Shown here in pieces: positions 1 through 11,621 of a stretch of DNA of 64,000 nucleotides; the stretch's first letter is position 1, and every line of letters begins with the position of its first letter. The notes under the pieces were generated by a model, which did no database searches, was not told the origin of the DNA, and was given only the letters and a program-made list of their open reading frames with translations. A program made the position numbers and the translations under genes. Source of the DNA: Desmodus rotundus (lineage: Eukaryota; Chordata; Mammalia; Chiroptera; Phyllostomidae); the NCBI RefSeq assembly GCF_022682495.2, contig NC_071390.1, positions 101,998,294 to 102,062,293 on the forward strand, written 5' to 3'.

Positions 1-872
1 GTTGTTGATCTTTTTAAAAGAGGCTCTGTGGGTGGAATTTGCCTGCACTTTAATTTGGGCATGAAAAGAGTGTTCTAAGCTTGTCACGGTTTTGCCCATG
101 GTGTGGGTTGAATTATTTGGCAGTTCCTTAGAAGATGATCTCACCCCAACTGATGAACAGGAACCCAAACAGCCAAATTGTAGGAACAGACCCAGGTGCA
201 GACTTGACAGAAGAACTACAGAGACCCAGACAGGAGGCAGGCAAGCAGGGTCTTCCTGATTTCACTGACAGCACTACTGCCGTCTCACACAGTCACAGAG
301 CTGAAATAGCTCCAGTTGGATGTCACCAAGCAAGTGGCCAGGAGAAAATACTCATCCTGCACTTTATATCACGTAATTATAAGTGTCCCCTTCTGAAGGA
401 GTGATGATAGAAGGAGAAACTCCTACACAGTGCCAGCCTTTCGTTTACTGTTCAATGAGTTTGCTTTCTTCTTATCTGGGTTACATTAAAGTTTAGTTCA
501 GAAATACAATGACATAAACTAGGCCATATGAGAAGCTGTACAAAGCACACTGAGGTTAAAATTTTCCAAGAGATTTTCTTCCTGAAATGTTCCTAGGATA
601 TTTGTAATTACTGTTAGAATCTCCTGCCCCTGTCCACATCCATAAAATAAACCACAGAAATGCAATTTACTCCTAAGGTTCAATTACGTTTATTATTATC
701 CCTGCCATGCCCAGCTTTCCATCTTTCTCAGCTTTGCCTCTATCCATCTTTGCCGAGCTAGACAGGGAGAGAGCCCTGCGCGTGGCGGTTTGTGGTACTG
801 TTCGCCCACCAAGTTTTAACCAACACAAATCAATCACCTATAGTAATTAAAAATGAGAGAAAGGCAGGCTTT
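1..872. other. MCUB intron sequence, no gene recognised
   Basis: No exon with splice borders matching MCUB residues before 116 is visible here, so the window begins inside an intron. The first 872 bases contain no repeat that I can name with confidence. Confidence 0.6.
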
Positions 873-1044
873 TTTAAAAAATAGAGGGGGGAAGGAAGGG
901 AGAGAGATAAACATCCAATTTGTTGTTCCATTTATTTATGCATTCATTATGTACTTTTTGTATGTGCCCTGACTGGAGATCCAACCTGCCACCTTGGTTA
1001 ATCGGGATGACGCTCCAACCAACTGAGCAACTGGGCCAGGGCAC
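873..1044 (-). mobile_element. VES-type SINE, antisense, with 13-bp target duplication
   Basis: The antisense SINE body (AGAGGGGGGAAGG... to CTGGGCCAGGGC) is bracketed by AAAGGCAGGCTTT at 860-872 and at 1045-1057, a perfect 13-bp target-site duplication. The tRNA-related head is degenerate. Confidence 0.85.
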
Positions 1045-1706
1045 AAAGGCAGGCTTTATAAAATGGTGCTACCTGGCCCTGGCCTGCATGGCTCAGGTTT
1101 TGGACTCGATCCCCAGTTGGGGCTCCTGCAGGAGGCAGCCGAGCTACACATACCGCTTGGGCTTGGCTGTAAGCAGCGCAAATGGACTCTGGCGAGGAGT
1201 GCATCAGCAGACTCTGAGACTGGGGGGTTGCCAGAAAGCCAGGTTTAGAAGAAGACAGGAACCGAGGGAGGACACAGCAGAGACCAGGTTAGCCCAGGAC
1301 CAGCTTGATGGGCTCTGCTGTCACATCCTCACCTCACAACTGCCATCTCAACTGCTCTGGCCTTGCTGTGAAGAGTTCCCACCTCCCCTGAATCTTTGCA
1401 TGACTGTCTACAGATACAGCCTTGCCAGGGACATCAGTCTGGACACCAGCCCAGCTCAGACAGTGTGTGAGAGGAAGCACCGCTTGCTCTACTTGGTCCA
1501 GTGGAATGGACGGTAGAGCAACAAGCGAGGATCCCTCCCAATGGGAACAGTGTTGGGCTAGAGAGCCCCCCAAAAGGCAGGTGCCTGCTACTGTACTATA
1601 AAGACCTGGGGTTCCATCTATAATGGAAGAGTATTTGTGTACATGGAAAGAGATTCTTACTGTTCTAAAGCAAGGACTTACTTTTGCATTATATTTCCTC
1701 TTTCAG
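1045..1706. other. MCUB intron before the first visible exon
   Basis: The 198-codon open frame running through 920-1516 has a SINE at its 5' part and no protein motif I recognise. The 3' end of the stretch is a normal acceptor region. A degenerate SINE-like string may occupy about 1070-1150. Confidence 0.4.
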
Positions 1707-1811
1707 ATGGCAGTAAGATTGCAGCTTCAACCTTGATGGAAATTTTGCTGATGAATGACTTCAAACTTGTCATTAATACAGTAACCTATGATGTACAGTG
1801 CCCCAGGAAAG
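1707..1811 (+). CDS. MCUB: MCUB coding exon (probably exon 4)
   Basis: The exon follows a pyrimidine-rich tract ending in TTTCAG and is followed by GTAAGA. It is 105 bp, with 2 bases of a split codon at the start and 1 at the end. The translation includes MEILLMNDFKLVINT and YDVQCPRK, the end of the matrix (NTD) region of MCUb. The last G pairs with AA of the next exon to give Glu, which confirms the junction. Confidence 0.94.
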
Positions 1812-2330
1812 GTAAGAAACACAGCTCTGCGACTGTCTTCACATTTCCCTTCAGCTCACTTGTACAGGGAGCAAGCAGGCCTGATGAATCGTTTAAAATA
1901 ACCAAATGACCATATGTAAGGTTTTTTTAGCAATAGTATAAATGATCAGTAGAAGTTGCCTAGCAGGACTTTTAGTCTCGTATACTCTTTAGACTTTTAA
2001 AACTTCACTGTAGGAACCTTAATCTGACATCGTTAGATTAAGAAGTAGGCCTGAAAATCATGAACTCAAGTGTGTATCGTTATAGAGCTCTTAACTCTTT
2101 CTTTAAAAATAGATTTTGTTTTTTAGAGCAGCTTGAGGTTCATAGCAAGTTTGAGCAGATAGCAGAGTTCCTGTGTACACTCTGCCCGCCTCCCCCACAG
2201 CCTTCGCTGCTGTCAAGCACCTCGGTGGTACATTCGTTACAGTCCATGAACCTGCGCTGGCACATCGTCGTCACGCAAATTCCATATTTGACATTATGGC
2301 TCAATTATTTTTCCTCACCCGCGGACATGC

Positions 2331-2537
2331 CTATTAATCTTAGAGAGGGGACAAGGGAAGGAGAGAGAGAAGGAGAGAACATCAGTGTGAAAGAGAAACA
2401 TTGATCGATTGTCTCAAATGCACGCTGACTAGGGACCGAACCTGCAACCTAGGCTTGTGCCCCAATCCAGAACTGAACCCGTGACCTTTCAGTTTATAGG
2501 ACGACGCTCTAACCAGCTGAGCTACACAGGCCAGGGC
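2331..2537 (-). mobile_element. VES-type SINE, antisense
   Basis: It reads from an A-rich-tail complement (TTAGAGAGGGGACAAGG) through CAGCTGAGCTACACAGGCCAGGGC, the complement of the tRNA-like head GCCCTGGC...TAGCTCAGCTG. No clear target duplication was found. Confidence 0.85.
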
Positions 2538-2544
2538 TAGGGCT

Positions 2545-3601
2545 CACTTTTGATGTACATTTATTGGGCTTTGAAAAATGTGTAATGACATGTATCCTCT
2601 ATTGTAGTATCATACAGAATACTTTCACTGCCCAAAATATCTTCTGTGCTCTGACTGTTTGTCCCTCCCCTAGCCCCCAACCAATGGCAATCATTGATCT
2701 TTTTGCCATTGATTTTTTTACTGTCTCCATAGTTTTGCCTTTTCCAGAATGTTAATATGGTTGGAACCATACAATATGTAGCCTTTTCAGATTGGTCTTC
2801 CTAAACTGGTACCATACCTATAAGTTTTCTCCATGTATTTTCATGGCTTGATAGCTTATTTTTATTTGGTGCTGAGTAATATTCCATTGTCTGTATCACA
2901 GTTTATTTATCCATTCTCCTACTGAAGGACATCTTGGATGTTTCAAAGTTTTGATGATTAAGATGGCTGTAGACATCTGTGTACAGGTTTCTGTGTGGAC
3001 ATAAGTTTTCAGTTCATTTGGGTAAATACCAAGGAGCATGAGTGCTGGATCGTAAGAGTGTGTTCAGTTTTGTGAGAAACTGACAAACTTTCTTCCGAAG
3101 TGACAGTACCATTTTGCATTCATATAAACAGTGAATAGAGTTACTGTTGCTGTAAATTCTCATCAGCATTTAGTGTTGTCAGTGTTTTGGGGGTTGGCCA
3201 TTCTAATAGGTAGCACAGTGATATTTCACTGTTGTTTTCATTGGCAATTGCCTATTGACATGATTTCAAATGCTTGTTTGCCATTCGTATATCTTCTTTA
3301 GTGGGGTGTCCAAGTCTTTGGCCTGTTTTTAAGCATGTTGTCTATTATCTTATTGTTGATTTAAGACTTCTTTGTATATTTTGGATTACAATTCATTTTC
3401 ATATATCTCTTTATTTTCTCCCAATGTGTGGCTTGTCTTCTCATCCTCTTAGCATTGTCTCTGAGAGCACAGGTTTTTAATTTTAATGAAGTCCAGCTTC
3501 TCAGTTATTTCTCTTGTGGATTGTGCCTTTGGTGTTGTATCTAAAACTCATCTAGGTTTTCTCTTGTGTGATTCCTAGGAGTTGTATAGTTTTGAATTTT
3601 A
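2545..3601 (-). mobile_element. L1M-type LINE 3' region, antisense (left part of split element)
   Basis: The strings TTTTGCCTTTTCCAGAATGT, CATGGCTTGATAGCT, ATTCCATTGTCTG, and GTTTATTTATCCATTCTCCT belong to the antisense 3' part of mammalian L1M elements. The frame is broken throughout. It lies in the 7.5-kb MCUB intron and is interrupted at 3602 by a mariner. Confidence 0.85.
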
Positions 3602-4155
3602 TTGGACTGGCCAAAACGTCTGTATCATTTTTTCCATAAAATAAAAGACACATTTTTCATTTTTACAAATGATTTTGTTGATTTGGATATTTTGAGTATG
3701 TCGGCTATCTCCCACATGGTATAATGTTGATCATTCTCAGTTAATGTCTTGATTTGATCACTATCAACTTCAACTGGTCTGCCTGACCATGAAGCATTGT
3801 CCAATGAGAAATCTGCACCGTGAAACTTTGCAAACCACTTTTGACACGTTCGATCAGTCACAGCACCTTCTCTGTACATTGCACAAATCTTTTTTTGTCT
3901 TTCAATTGCATTTTTACCTTTCTTGAAATCATAAAGCATAATATGCTGAAAGTGTTGCATATTTCCTTCCATCTTCAATATTAAAATGGCTACACAAAAA
4001 TTCACCAATTTTGATGTTAATTTTAAAAATGCACACTGATATGACAGCTGTCACAATACAATCTAACAAAATTGTTTTGAGTGAAGTTAAAGACAGCTAA
4101 GTGCTACTAGAACCATCTTACAGAAAAAAACAAACAAGCTTTTTGGCCAATGCAA
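3602..4155 (-). mobile_element. Internally deleted mariner element inserted in L1
   Basis: The element is 554 bp with related ends: TTGGACTGGCCAAAACG on the left and, as reverse complement, TTGCATTGGCCAAAAAGC on the right. It follows a TA at 3600-3601. The minus strand encodes the N-terminal helix-turn-helix part of an HSMAR2-like transposase, then jumps to a short tail, so the DDD catalytic domain is missing. L1 sequence resumes directly at 4156. Confidence 0.85.
3625..4008 (-). pseudogene. Mariner transposase N-terminal fragment
   Basis: The 127-codon open frame contains KKGKNAIERQKKICAMYREG, AVTDRTCQKWFAKFHGADFS, SGRPVEVDSDQIKTL and EIADILKISKS. These are the paired HTH DNA-binding domain and the GRPVE linker of mariner transposases. 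The sequence stops soon after the second HTH, so this is a deletion relic with no catalytic residues. It is inert by itself but could still match element ends. Confidence 0.85.
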
Positions 4156-4965
4156 TGCATTTAAGTCTATGATTTATTTTAAATTAATTTTTGTGAAGTG
4201 TGTACGGTCTGAGTCTAGATTCATGTTTTTGCATGTGGAGGTACAATTCTCCAGCATCATTTGTTGAGAAACTGTCTTTGTTCCTTTTTGTTCTTGCCCT
4301 TTTGTCAAAGATCAGTTGACTCTATTTATGAGGGTCTATTTCTGGGCTCTGTCTCCTGTTCCATTGACCTGTTTTTGTTTCTCACCAATACACACTCTCT
4401 TGACTGCGGCAGCTTTACAGGAAGCCGTAAAGCTGGGTAACGTCCATCGTCTGACTTTATTCTTCTTCAGTACTGAGCTGGCTGCGCTGGGTCTTTTGAC
4501 TATTCGTGTCAACTTTGGAATAAGCTTATTGATGTCCACAAAATAACTTGCTAGGATACTGATTGGGGTTGTGTTGAATTATAGATACATTTGCAAAGAA
4601 CTGATTTCTTGGCAATATTAATTCTGTGCATGAACATGAAATCTCTCTTCATTTATTTAGTTCTTTGATATCTTTTGTCAGACTTTTGTCGTATAGAACT
4701 GGTACATATTTTGTTAGGTTTACACCTAACTATTTTCAATTTTTAGGTGAAAATATGAATGGTCATTTGTTTTTAATTTCAAATTCCACTTGTTTACTGC
4801 TGGCATATAATAAAGTGATTGACTTTTATTTATTAAGCTTGTATTCTACAGCCTTGTAATAATTGCTTATTAGTTCCTGGAGGGTTTCTTATTGTTGATT
4901 TTTTCAGATTTTCTATGTAAGCAATCATCTGCAAAGACAATTTTATTTTTCCTTTTTTTGGTAAA
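4156..4965 (-). mobile_element. L1M-type LINE, antisense (right part of split element)
   Basis: It continues the L1 where 3601 left off: TTTTTGTGAAGTGTGTACGG, CATCATTTGTTGAGAAACTG, GTCAAAGATCAGTTGACTCT, CCACAAAATAACTTGCTAGG. This is antisense ORF2 sequence with many frame lesions. Confidence 0.85.
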
Positions 4966-5757
4966 TATATATATATTTTTTTTTTTTAAATTTTCAAATA
5001 CAGTTAGGGTAGATCTTTCTCTCCCATTTCTTGTCATTCATTTCCCTTATATATAAGCTATAATTGTTGAATACATTTTTACTATCATTATTTTGAAAAA
5101 CCATTCTATCAATTAAGAATAAGGAAAAAGAAAAATAAGTTTTGATTTGTCCTCCCTCACTCTTTCTGTAATGTAGAATTTCTTTCTTTATGTAGATTTG
5201 AGTTTCTAACCTATATCATTTTCCTTCCCTTAAGATCTTTTAACATTTCTCGTAAAGCAGGTGTGCTAGCAGTGAATTCCCTCTATTTCTGTTCGTTTGA
5301 GAGTCATTTCTCCTTCACTTTTGAAGGATACAGAATACTATGTTGGTGAGTTTTGTGTCTAAACACTGTAAATATTTCACTCTATTCCCTTCTTGCTTCT
5401 ATAATTTCTTGGGAGAAGTCAGATGTAAGTTTTATCTTTGCTCATGTATAGGTAAGGTGTTTTTCCCTCTGTCTTCTTTCAAGATTTTTTCTTTATGTTT
5501 GATGTTTTTCAACTTAATATGATATGCCTAGGTTAGGGAAGTTGGGGGCATTTATCCTCTTGATATTCTCCGAACTTCCTGGATCTGTTTATGGTTTGGT
5601 GTCTGGCATTACTATGGGAAATTTTTAGTCATTATTGCTCCAAATATGTTTCCTTCTTTCCCTCCTTTCTCTTCTTTCTTCTGGTAGTCCCATTACATGT
5701 ATATTACACCTTTTGTAGTGCACCAGAGTTCTTTGATATCCTGCTGTTTTGTTCAGT

Positions 5758-5799
<42 letters not shown>

Positions 5800-6520
5800 A
5801 GTTTGGGAAATTTCTATTCACATCCTCAAGCTTAGAAATTCTTTCCTTAGCTGTGTCCCATCTACTTAATAAGCCTGTCAGGGGCACTCTTCATTTCTGA
5901 TAGTGTTTTTGACCTCTAAGATTTCATATTGATTCTTTCTTACAGTTTATATTTCTCTACTTTTATTACTCATCTCGCAAAGCAGATGTGCTAGCAATGA
6001 ATTCCCTCTATTTCTGTTCATTTGAGAGTCTTCATTTCTCCTTCACTTTTGAAGGATACAGAATACTGTGTTGGTGAGTTTTTTCTCTAAACACTGTAAA
6101 TATTTCACTCTATTCCCTTCTTGCTTCTATAATTTCTTGGGAGAAGTCAGATGTAAGTTTTATCTCTTGCATGTTATCTACTTTTTTAGTAGAATCCTTA
6201 TCATGTTAATTGCAGTCATTCTCAGTTGCTGGTCTCCTGTTCCCTTCTCTATCCTCCATCTGGTACTGCCATTTTGCATGTTATAATTACCTTTTGTAAT
6301 TGTATCACAGCTCTTGGATATTCTGTTCCTTTTTTCCCATTCTCCTTTTCATTGTCTTTCCACTTGGGAAGGGCCACGGACCTATCCGCAAGCTCACTGA
6401 CTCTTCCCTCCCCTTTGTCTACTTTACTTACTGTTGAGCCCATCAAAGGCATTCCCCAATTCTTGTATGTTTTTGGTTTCTGGCAGTTGTTTTTGATTTG
6501 TTAGAAAATCCTCACACAAG
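4966..6520 (-). mobile_element. Older L1-like antisense sequence with an internal direct duplication
   Basis: AT-rich sequence with strings such as CTCCTTCACTTTTGAAGGAT, typical of antisense L1 5'/ORF sequence. A block at 5251-5437 recurs at 5976-6165 with few differences, so the element was locally duplicated or two copies abut. The exact L1 class is not resolved. Confidence 0.55.
5761..5797. repeat. (TC)n microsatellite
   Basis: An uninterrupted CT dinucleotide run of about 18 units lies between the two copies of the 190-bp duplicated block. Confidence 0.97.
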
Positions 6521-6710
6521 GATATTTATATTGATTTTAGAGAGAGAAGAAGGTGGCAGGGGTGGGTGAGGGGAGTGAGATAGAAGAACATCAGTGAGAG
6601 AGAAACGCTGGCCCGCATTGCCTTCCGTGGGCACTCTGACTGGGGATGCAGCCTACATACAGCCTTTTGACGTACAGGACAATGCTCCGACTGAGCCACC
6701 AGGCAGGGCT
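6521..6710 (-). mobile_element. VES-type SINE, antisense, older subtype
   Basis: The tail complement reads CACAAGGATATTTATATTGA then TTTTAGAGAGAG, and the element ends TGAGCCACCAGGCAGGGC. The TCCTCAC...GGAT tail is shared with the sense copy near 39.2-39.4 kb and differs from the other SINEs in the window. Confidence 0.85.
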
Positions 6711-7500
6711 GCTTTCTTATTTGTTATTAGAATTTCCATCTGTTTATATTACTCATCTGTTCTTACATGTTGTCCACTTTTTTCATCACAGCCATTACCA
6801 TATTAATTATATTTATCTTAATTTCATGGTCTGACAATTCCAAAATCTCTGCCATATCAGATTCTGGTTCTGATTTGTTTTGTTTCTTCACACTTTTTTT
6901 CTTGCCTTTTGCCTTGCCTTGTGGTTCTGTTGTTGAAATCTGTGCATGAGGCACTGGGCAATAGGAGCTGATGCAGGTAAGTTTTTAGTGGATGGGAGTG
7001 AGGCCTGCCCTGCAGACAGGCAGTGGAGAGCACAGCCCCACTGCCCCAGGGGTGCTTCACTGAACCCTGGCTCAGGCTTGCCCAGCCCCACGATGTAAAT
7101 TAGATTAGCGGTGCGCAGTGGGCCCAGTTGGAGGGAAAATGACAGGAATCCTACTAGGTTAATGGAAAGTGAAGTTTATAAAATGATAAATTTTCAGTTT
7201 TAAAAAAATGCACTTAAATTCCATTTCTTTCCTAAAGCATTGTGAAATCTGGATTTGAAAATTCAGGATATGAAAATACAATCCACATTGAAGGCACATA
7301 TAAAAGGAATAAACAGCTTCTAAAGAAAAAGAAAACAATTCTTTCCCATTTTGGCTTTTGTTAGGAGATACCAGGGACAAATGTTTAAATTGGTAATACA
7401 ACACAGGAATTCTGCAGTGCCCACATTTCTGAGAGAGTACAGGCACAGTTTCTGTCACTGAACTCGGACGAACGTTTTGTGTCACTTAACAAAGACCATG
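6711..7500. other. MCUB intron: L1-like relic, then unassigned sequence
   Basis: The L1-like antisense character resumes to about 6960 (GTCTGACAATTCCAAAATCT). From 6960 to 7500 I see no gene and no repeat I can name. Confidence 0.4.
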
Positions 7501-7519
7501 TCCTTGGGTGTATTTTCAG

Positions 7520-8225
7520 TCAGGCTTGTCTGAGCCCTCTTCCTAACTAGGCCTCACCTTGGCCTGTGAAAACTGTGGGCTCTCAGCACAATCGATTTTG
7601 TTTATGCCACGCCCCACCACCCACACTACATGACACCAGCAGAGTTTCTAACAGCTCAAGGCCATGTCCCTAGGATGCTGACTCCTGGCCCCTTAAAACG
7701 CTTGCCTGACAGGGGAATTTACTGGCTGTTCTAGTAAAAACCTGGCGATAGGCAGATAGGTCTGAGCCCCCTCTCAGAGCAGTCACTTTAGAAAGCTTGT
7801 GATTGTAAATCCTTTCTTTACTCCCTTGGAGTGTCAGCCTCCTACCACCCAGAGCTGGCTCCTCTCCGCAATGTGGACACGCACGGAGGCCACTGTAGCC
7901 CTCACCGCCGGCCTGGCGGGGGCCCCTCGCTCTGACTTGCACCATTGCAGTTCTGTTTGTTTCCTTTCTGGGTAAGGCCAGTTCACAAGTCCACATGGCC
8001 TATCTCGGTAACCAAAACCCATTCTCACTTTTTTTAAATTTCCACTTCCCTGACTTTGCCTAAGTCCCTCATGTTCCCCTCCCTCCCTTCAAATGCCCAG
8101 CCACCTGTGGACAAATTAAAATTGAGTTCAGCCCCTGCTGGATCCCCTTCCCTGTTGCAACACTTACTGAATAAAATCTGTCTTTACCATTTTGACTAGT
8201 GTCTGGCTTTGTTTATCTTGGATAC
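7520..8225 (+). mobile_element. Retroviral-type solo LTR, sense
   Basis: The 3' half has the usual LTR layout: AATAAAATCTGTCTTTACCA followed by TTTTGACTAGTGTCTGGC. This is a polyadenylation signal and R/U5 style seen in ERV1-type LTRs. No internal viral genes flank it. Boundaries are approximate. Confidence 0.6.
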
Positions 8226-9288
8226 ATTCCACAGCTTTTGACAAAATTGTGCCCCATCTATACCTCTCTTCTGTGTGGACACCTTTTAAATGTCAATACA
8301 TATTCCATCCAAACCTCTTTGCAAATCTCAAAAGCTGGGAAGGGAACTTGTGGTTTTTACCTCTTTGAGGCAGCTTTAACTTAGAATGTGGGAAGGATTA
8401 AAGACCACAATAAAGTCTCGAAGAAGTGGGTAGAAATGGAAGAGAAATAACTTCAGAACTGCTGGCAAAACCTGGAAGATCACTGGGCTGATACTGACTG
8501 CAGGATCACAAATCTCTGTCTGCATGGTTTGCTGCTGCTAGGCCGGAAGGTCCATCTTCCCTTCCTCTCACCTGTCCCCTTCCCTCAAGTTCTGTTCCAC
8601 GGGTGGGGAACAGGTATGACCCTCAGGAAGGTATCATGACAGCCCAATATCATGTGAATTCATAGATCCACAGAGGTGAAAGGATGAGAGAAACCCATAA
8701 TCAAAAGAACTCTATTTGAAAGACCCAGAAGTGGTGACCCCCTTTCTTGTCAATCTGAACCTCCTTTCAGATCTGTACCTTGTAAAGAACTTGCATTTGA
8801 ATTGCTTTTCAAATGTATACTAGACTTTTGTTTACACGTTTGCACACCAGCTTCCTCCCCTGTGGATCCTTAAGTAATTTTTGGATAAATGGTTGGTGGG
8901 TGGGGAAGAGAACTCGAGTATAAAAGCGAGACCATAAACTATATGTTACAAACTAAGGTGAGGTATTCAGTTAGGTTCTGGTAAATGGATATTCTCCTTA
9001 CTCTTTCTGTATGAAAAATTTTAAAGAAAAAGCAAAAGTCATATTACAAAGAAAAAACAAAAACATAATTTTAAACCTACTGTCTGATAATTTGTCATTG
9101 CAGATTGTCTTTGTATGAGAGGTACTAGTGCAGTCACCTGAGGCGGGAAGAAATGCTCACACTAAATGCGCCCCGAGGAGCAGGGAGGGCTAACCAGCCA
9201 GGGGGATCAGATTTGGTTCCCTGGGCTTACAGACCCTGGAGGAAAAAGTGTGGTGACTGCCTTATGTTTCCCTTCCGTCTTTCCCCAG
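8226..9288. other. MCUB intron, no feature recognised
   Basis: No gene, tandem repeat or named transposon is visible. There is an A-rich patch near 9010-9065 just before the exon. Confidence 0.5.
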
Positions 9289-9449
9289 AAAAACGGAGTA
9301 ATGAGCACACTACTGAAGTGGAAAACATGAAATCCTTGGTTCACAGACTGTTTACAGCCTTGCATTTAGAAGAGATTCATAAAAAGAGAGAGCACCATTT
9401 ACTGGAGAAAATCGACCACCTGAAGGGACAGCTGCAGCCCCTCGAACAG
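9289..9449 (+). CDS. MCUB: MCUB coding exon (probably exon 5), coiled-coil region
   Basis: The acceptor is TTCCCCAG and the donor is CAG/GTTAGG. The exon is 161 bp and encodes the charged, helical segment with MKSLVHRLFTALHLEE and LLEKIDHLKGQLQPLEQ. This is the first coiled coil, which precedes the membrane domain in the uniporter family. It ends on a complete codon (phase 0). Confidence 0.95.
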
Positions 9450-9489
9450 GTTAGGAAGCATCACAGTTGAGTCTGAAAATAATACCCAC

Positions 9490-9680
9490 ATTTTATGGAG
9501 CACTGTCCATGTGAGCATTTTCTGAATGTTTTACCCATACTCATTTTCTCCTTCAATCCTCACAGTGAGCCACGAGTTTGCTGCCGTTATCTTTCTCATT
9601 CATTAGATGAGGAAACTGAGACACCAAAGGCACAAAGCTAGTATGTGGTAGAGCCAGAACTTGACTCTGGTGGTCTGACT
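9490..9680 (-). repeat. MIR-type SINE, antisense
   Basis: CAATCCTCACAGTGAGCC, then CATTAGATGAGGAAACTGAG and ACAAAGCTAGTATGTGGTAG match the well-known antisense MIR core and 3' part. It begins about 40 bp after an MCUB exon. Confidence 0.8.
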
Positions 9681-10524
9681 GAGAGCCGCCGTCTTATACT
9701 CTGTGCTCTGCTTCCTCTCCGAGGACGGCCGAAGTGCCTCTGTGAATACGGGTGGTCTGCGCGGGGATGCCCTGGCTGCACTTCACCACTGTTTCTCTTT
9801 TATAGAGTAGGCCACGGCCCCAGCTCTGCTTCACAGAATTGGAGCTGAGAGTTAGTGACGGGCTTCCAAACATCCAAAGTTAATCAGTGACAGAGAAAAA
9901 AATAACTTTGGGCTGGGGAGAAGGTGGTAGAGTCTTTTTTAATTTAAGGAAAAAAACTGCATTTTTTAAACCTGTGATTCCACGTGTGATTTTTAAGTAT
10001 AGGTGGATAACTCTTAACTTTGTACATGAATAGAAAGTTTCTGGAGAGAAAAGAAACTTTTAATAGTGATTAACTCAGAATATTTAGGGGATGGCAGAGA
10101 GAGGGACGTTTTTATATTATTTGTTGGATTATGTACCTACATTTTTTTCTTTACTTTTTAAAAAGTTGGTGGTATATTTACTTACATTATGAATAAAAAA
10201 ATTAAAAAGTGGCCAATGGAAAGTTTTTCTCCTACTACCCTCCTAGTACCATGGCCCTAAACTGTGAACCATTTCAGATTTTATGTACAAATACAAATAT
10301 ATCATTATTTCCTCCCTTTTTCAGAAAAGGGCGTGGGCTATTACCCACTACTCTCACCTTTTCTCACTAACATTGCACAGGCCTACTTCATTTTATATCT
10401 GTCCACTTTATTGTGCTTTATAGATACTGCATTTTTTCCAAATTGAAGGCAAGACCTTCTGCCAACAAAAAAATAACAATTCACTGAAGGCTCAGATGAT
10501 GGTTAGCATTTTGAGCAGTATTTT

Positions 10525-10748
10525 TCTTTTTTTTTAAGATTTTATTTATTTTTAGAGAGAGGGGAAGGGAAGGAGAGAGGGAGAGAAGGATCTATGCGCA
10601 AGAGATACGTGGATTGGTTGCCGCTCACAAGGCCCCCAACTGGGGACCTGGCCTGCAGCCTAGGCATGTGCCCTGACTGGGAATTGAACTGGCAACCCTT
10701 TGGTTCGCAGGCTGGCACTCAGTCCACTGAGCCACACCAGCCAGGGCA
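10525..10748 (-). mobile_element. VES-type SINE, antisense, with 13-bp target duplication
   Basis: It reads from AAGATTTTATTTATTTTTAG to CCACTGAGCCACACCAGCCA then GGGC. The flanks TGAGCAGTATTTT at 10512-10524 and 10749-10761 are an exact target-site duplication, so this is a recent insertion. Confidence 0.93.
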
Positions 10749-10761
10749 TGAGCAGTATTTT

Positions 10762-11417
10762 AAAATTAGGGTACATATGTTGCTTTTTAGGCACCATGCT
10801 ATTACACACTTAATAAATTCACAGTATAGTGTGAACATAACTTTCACATGCACTGGGGCCCCCAAAACTTGTGTGACTCACTTGATTGCAGTATTCACTT
10901 CATTGGGGTGGTGTGCAACCGAACCTGCAGTATGCCGAGGTATGCCCGTATCCTGGAAAGGTCACCAAAGGGGTGCATAGAGAGCCTTTTCATTACAGCT
11001 GCATGGTAGCTTCATGGATATATGGACAGTTTTTGGTGTTTTACTCTTAAAACTGAATCTGTCGTGAATCGTATGTGAGCAAGAGCACCTGTAGGATGGA
11101 TTCCCAGAAGTGAAATTGCTGTGTTGAAGAAAATCAGCCTGTGACTTCAAGTAGGTCTCAGAGGATGGCTTCTGAGTTTTTCGTTGTGTACCCATCTATT
11201 CTACTTAAATTTTTTTTTCATGAGAAGGTATTGCCTTTATAATATAAAAAAATTGATTTATTAATTAACTGATTTGGAAATAGGTGATCACTCATTAATG
11301 GATGTTTTTTAAATTGCTTCTTCATAAATCAACCTCTTTAAAGTAATGCAGATGTCCATTATCGTTGTTCCTTTTCTTCTTGTAAACTGAACTAACAGCC
11401 CTTTGTTTTCCCCTCAG
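10762..11417. other. MCUB intron, nothing recognised
   Basis: The stretch ends in a normal acceptor before the pore exon. Part near 10840-11160 resembles an old interspersed repeat, but I cannot name it. Confidence 0.4.
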
Positions 11418-11621
11418 GTGAAAGCTAGAATAGAAGCTCGCTCAGAAGCCAAAACCAGAAGACTCCTGTGGGCTGGATTAGCGCTGCTGTCCACTCAGGG
11501 CGGGGCGCTGGCCTGGCTCACCTGGTGGGTGTACTCCTGGGACATCATGGAACCAGTCACATACTTCATCACATTTGCAAATTCCATGGTCTTTTTTGCA
11601 TACTTTATAGTCACTCGACAG
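11418..11621 (+). CDS. MCUB: MCUB coding exon (probably exon 6), pore domain with DIME motif
   Basis: The exon is 204 bp (68 codons), phase 0 at both ends, with acceptor CCCCTCAG and donor CAG/GTGAGT. It encodes amphipathic helix VKARIEARSEAKT, TM1 (LLWAGLALLSTQGGALAWL), the loop and filter WWVYSWDIMEP, and TM2 (VTYFITFANSMVFFAYFIV). The filter Asp and Glu are present. The W in ALAWLTWW and the V in WWVYSW replace the Arg and Glu of MCU. These are the substitutions known to make MCUb a poor or inhibitory channel subunit. Confidence 0.97.

Noticed and set aside
920..1516. 198-codon open frame left of the first MCUB exon
   Set aside because: Its 5' part is an antisense SINE and the rest shows no domain or MCUB similarity. 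It has no splice sites in the right phase.
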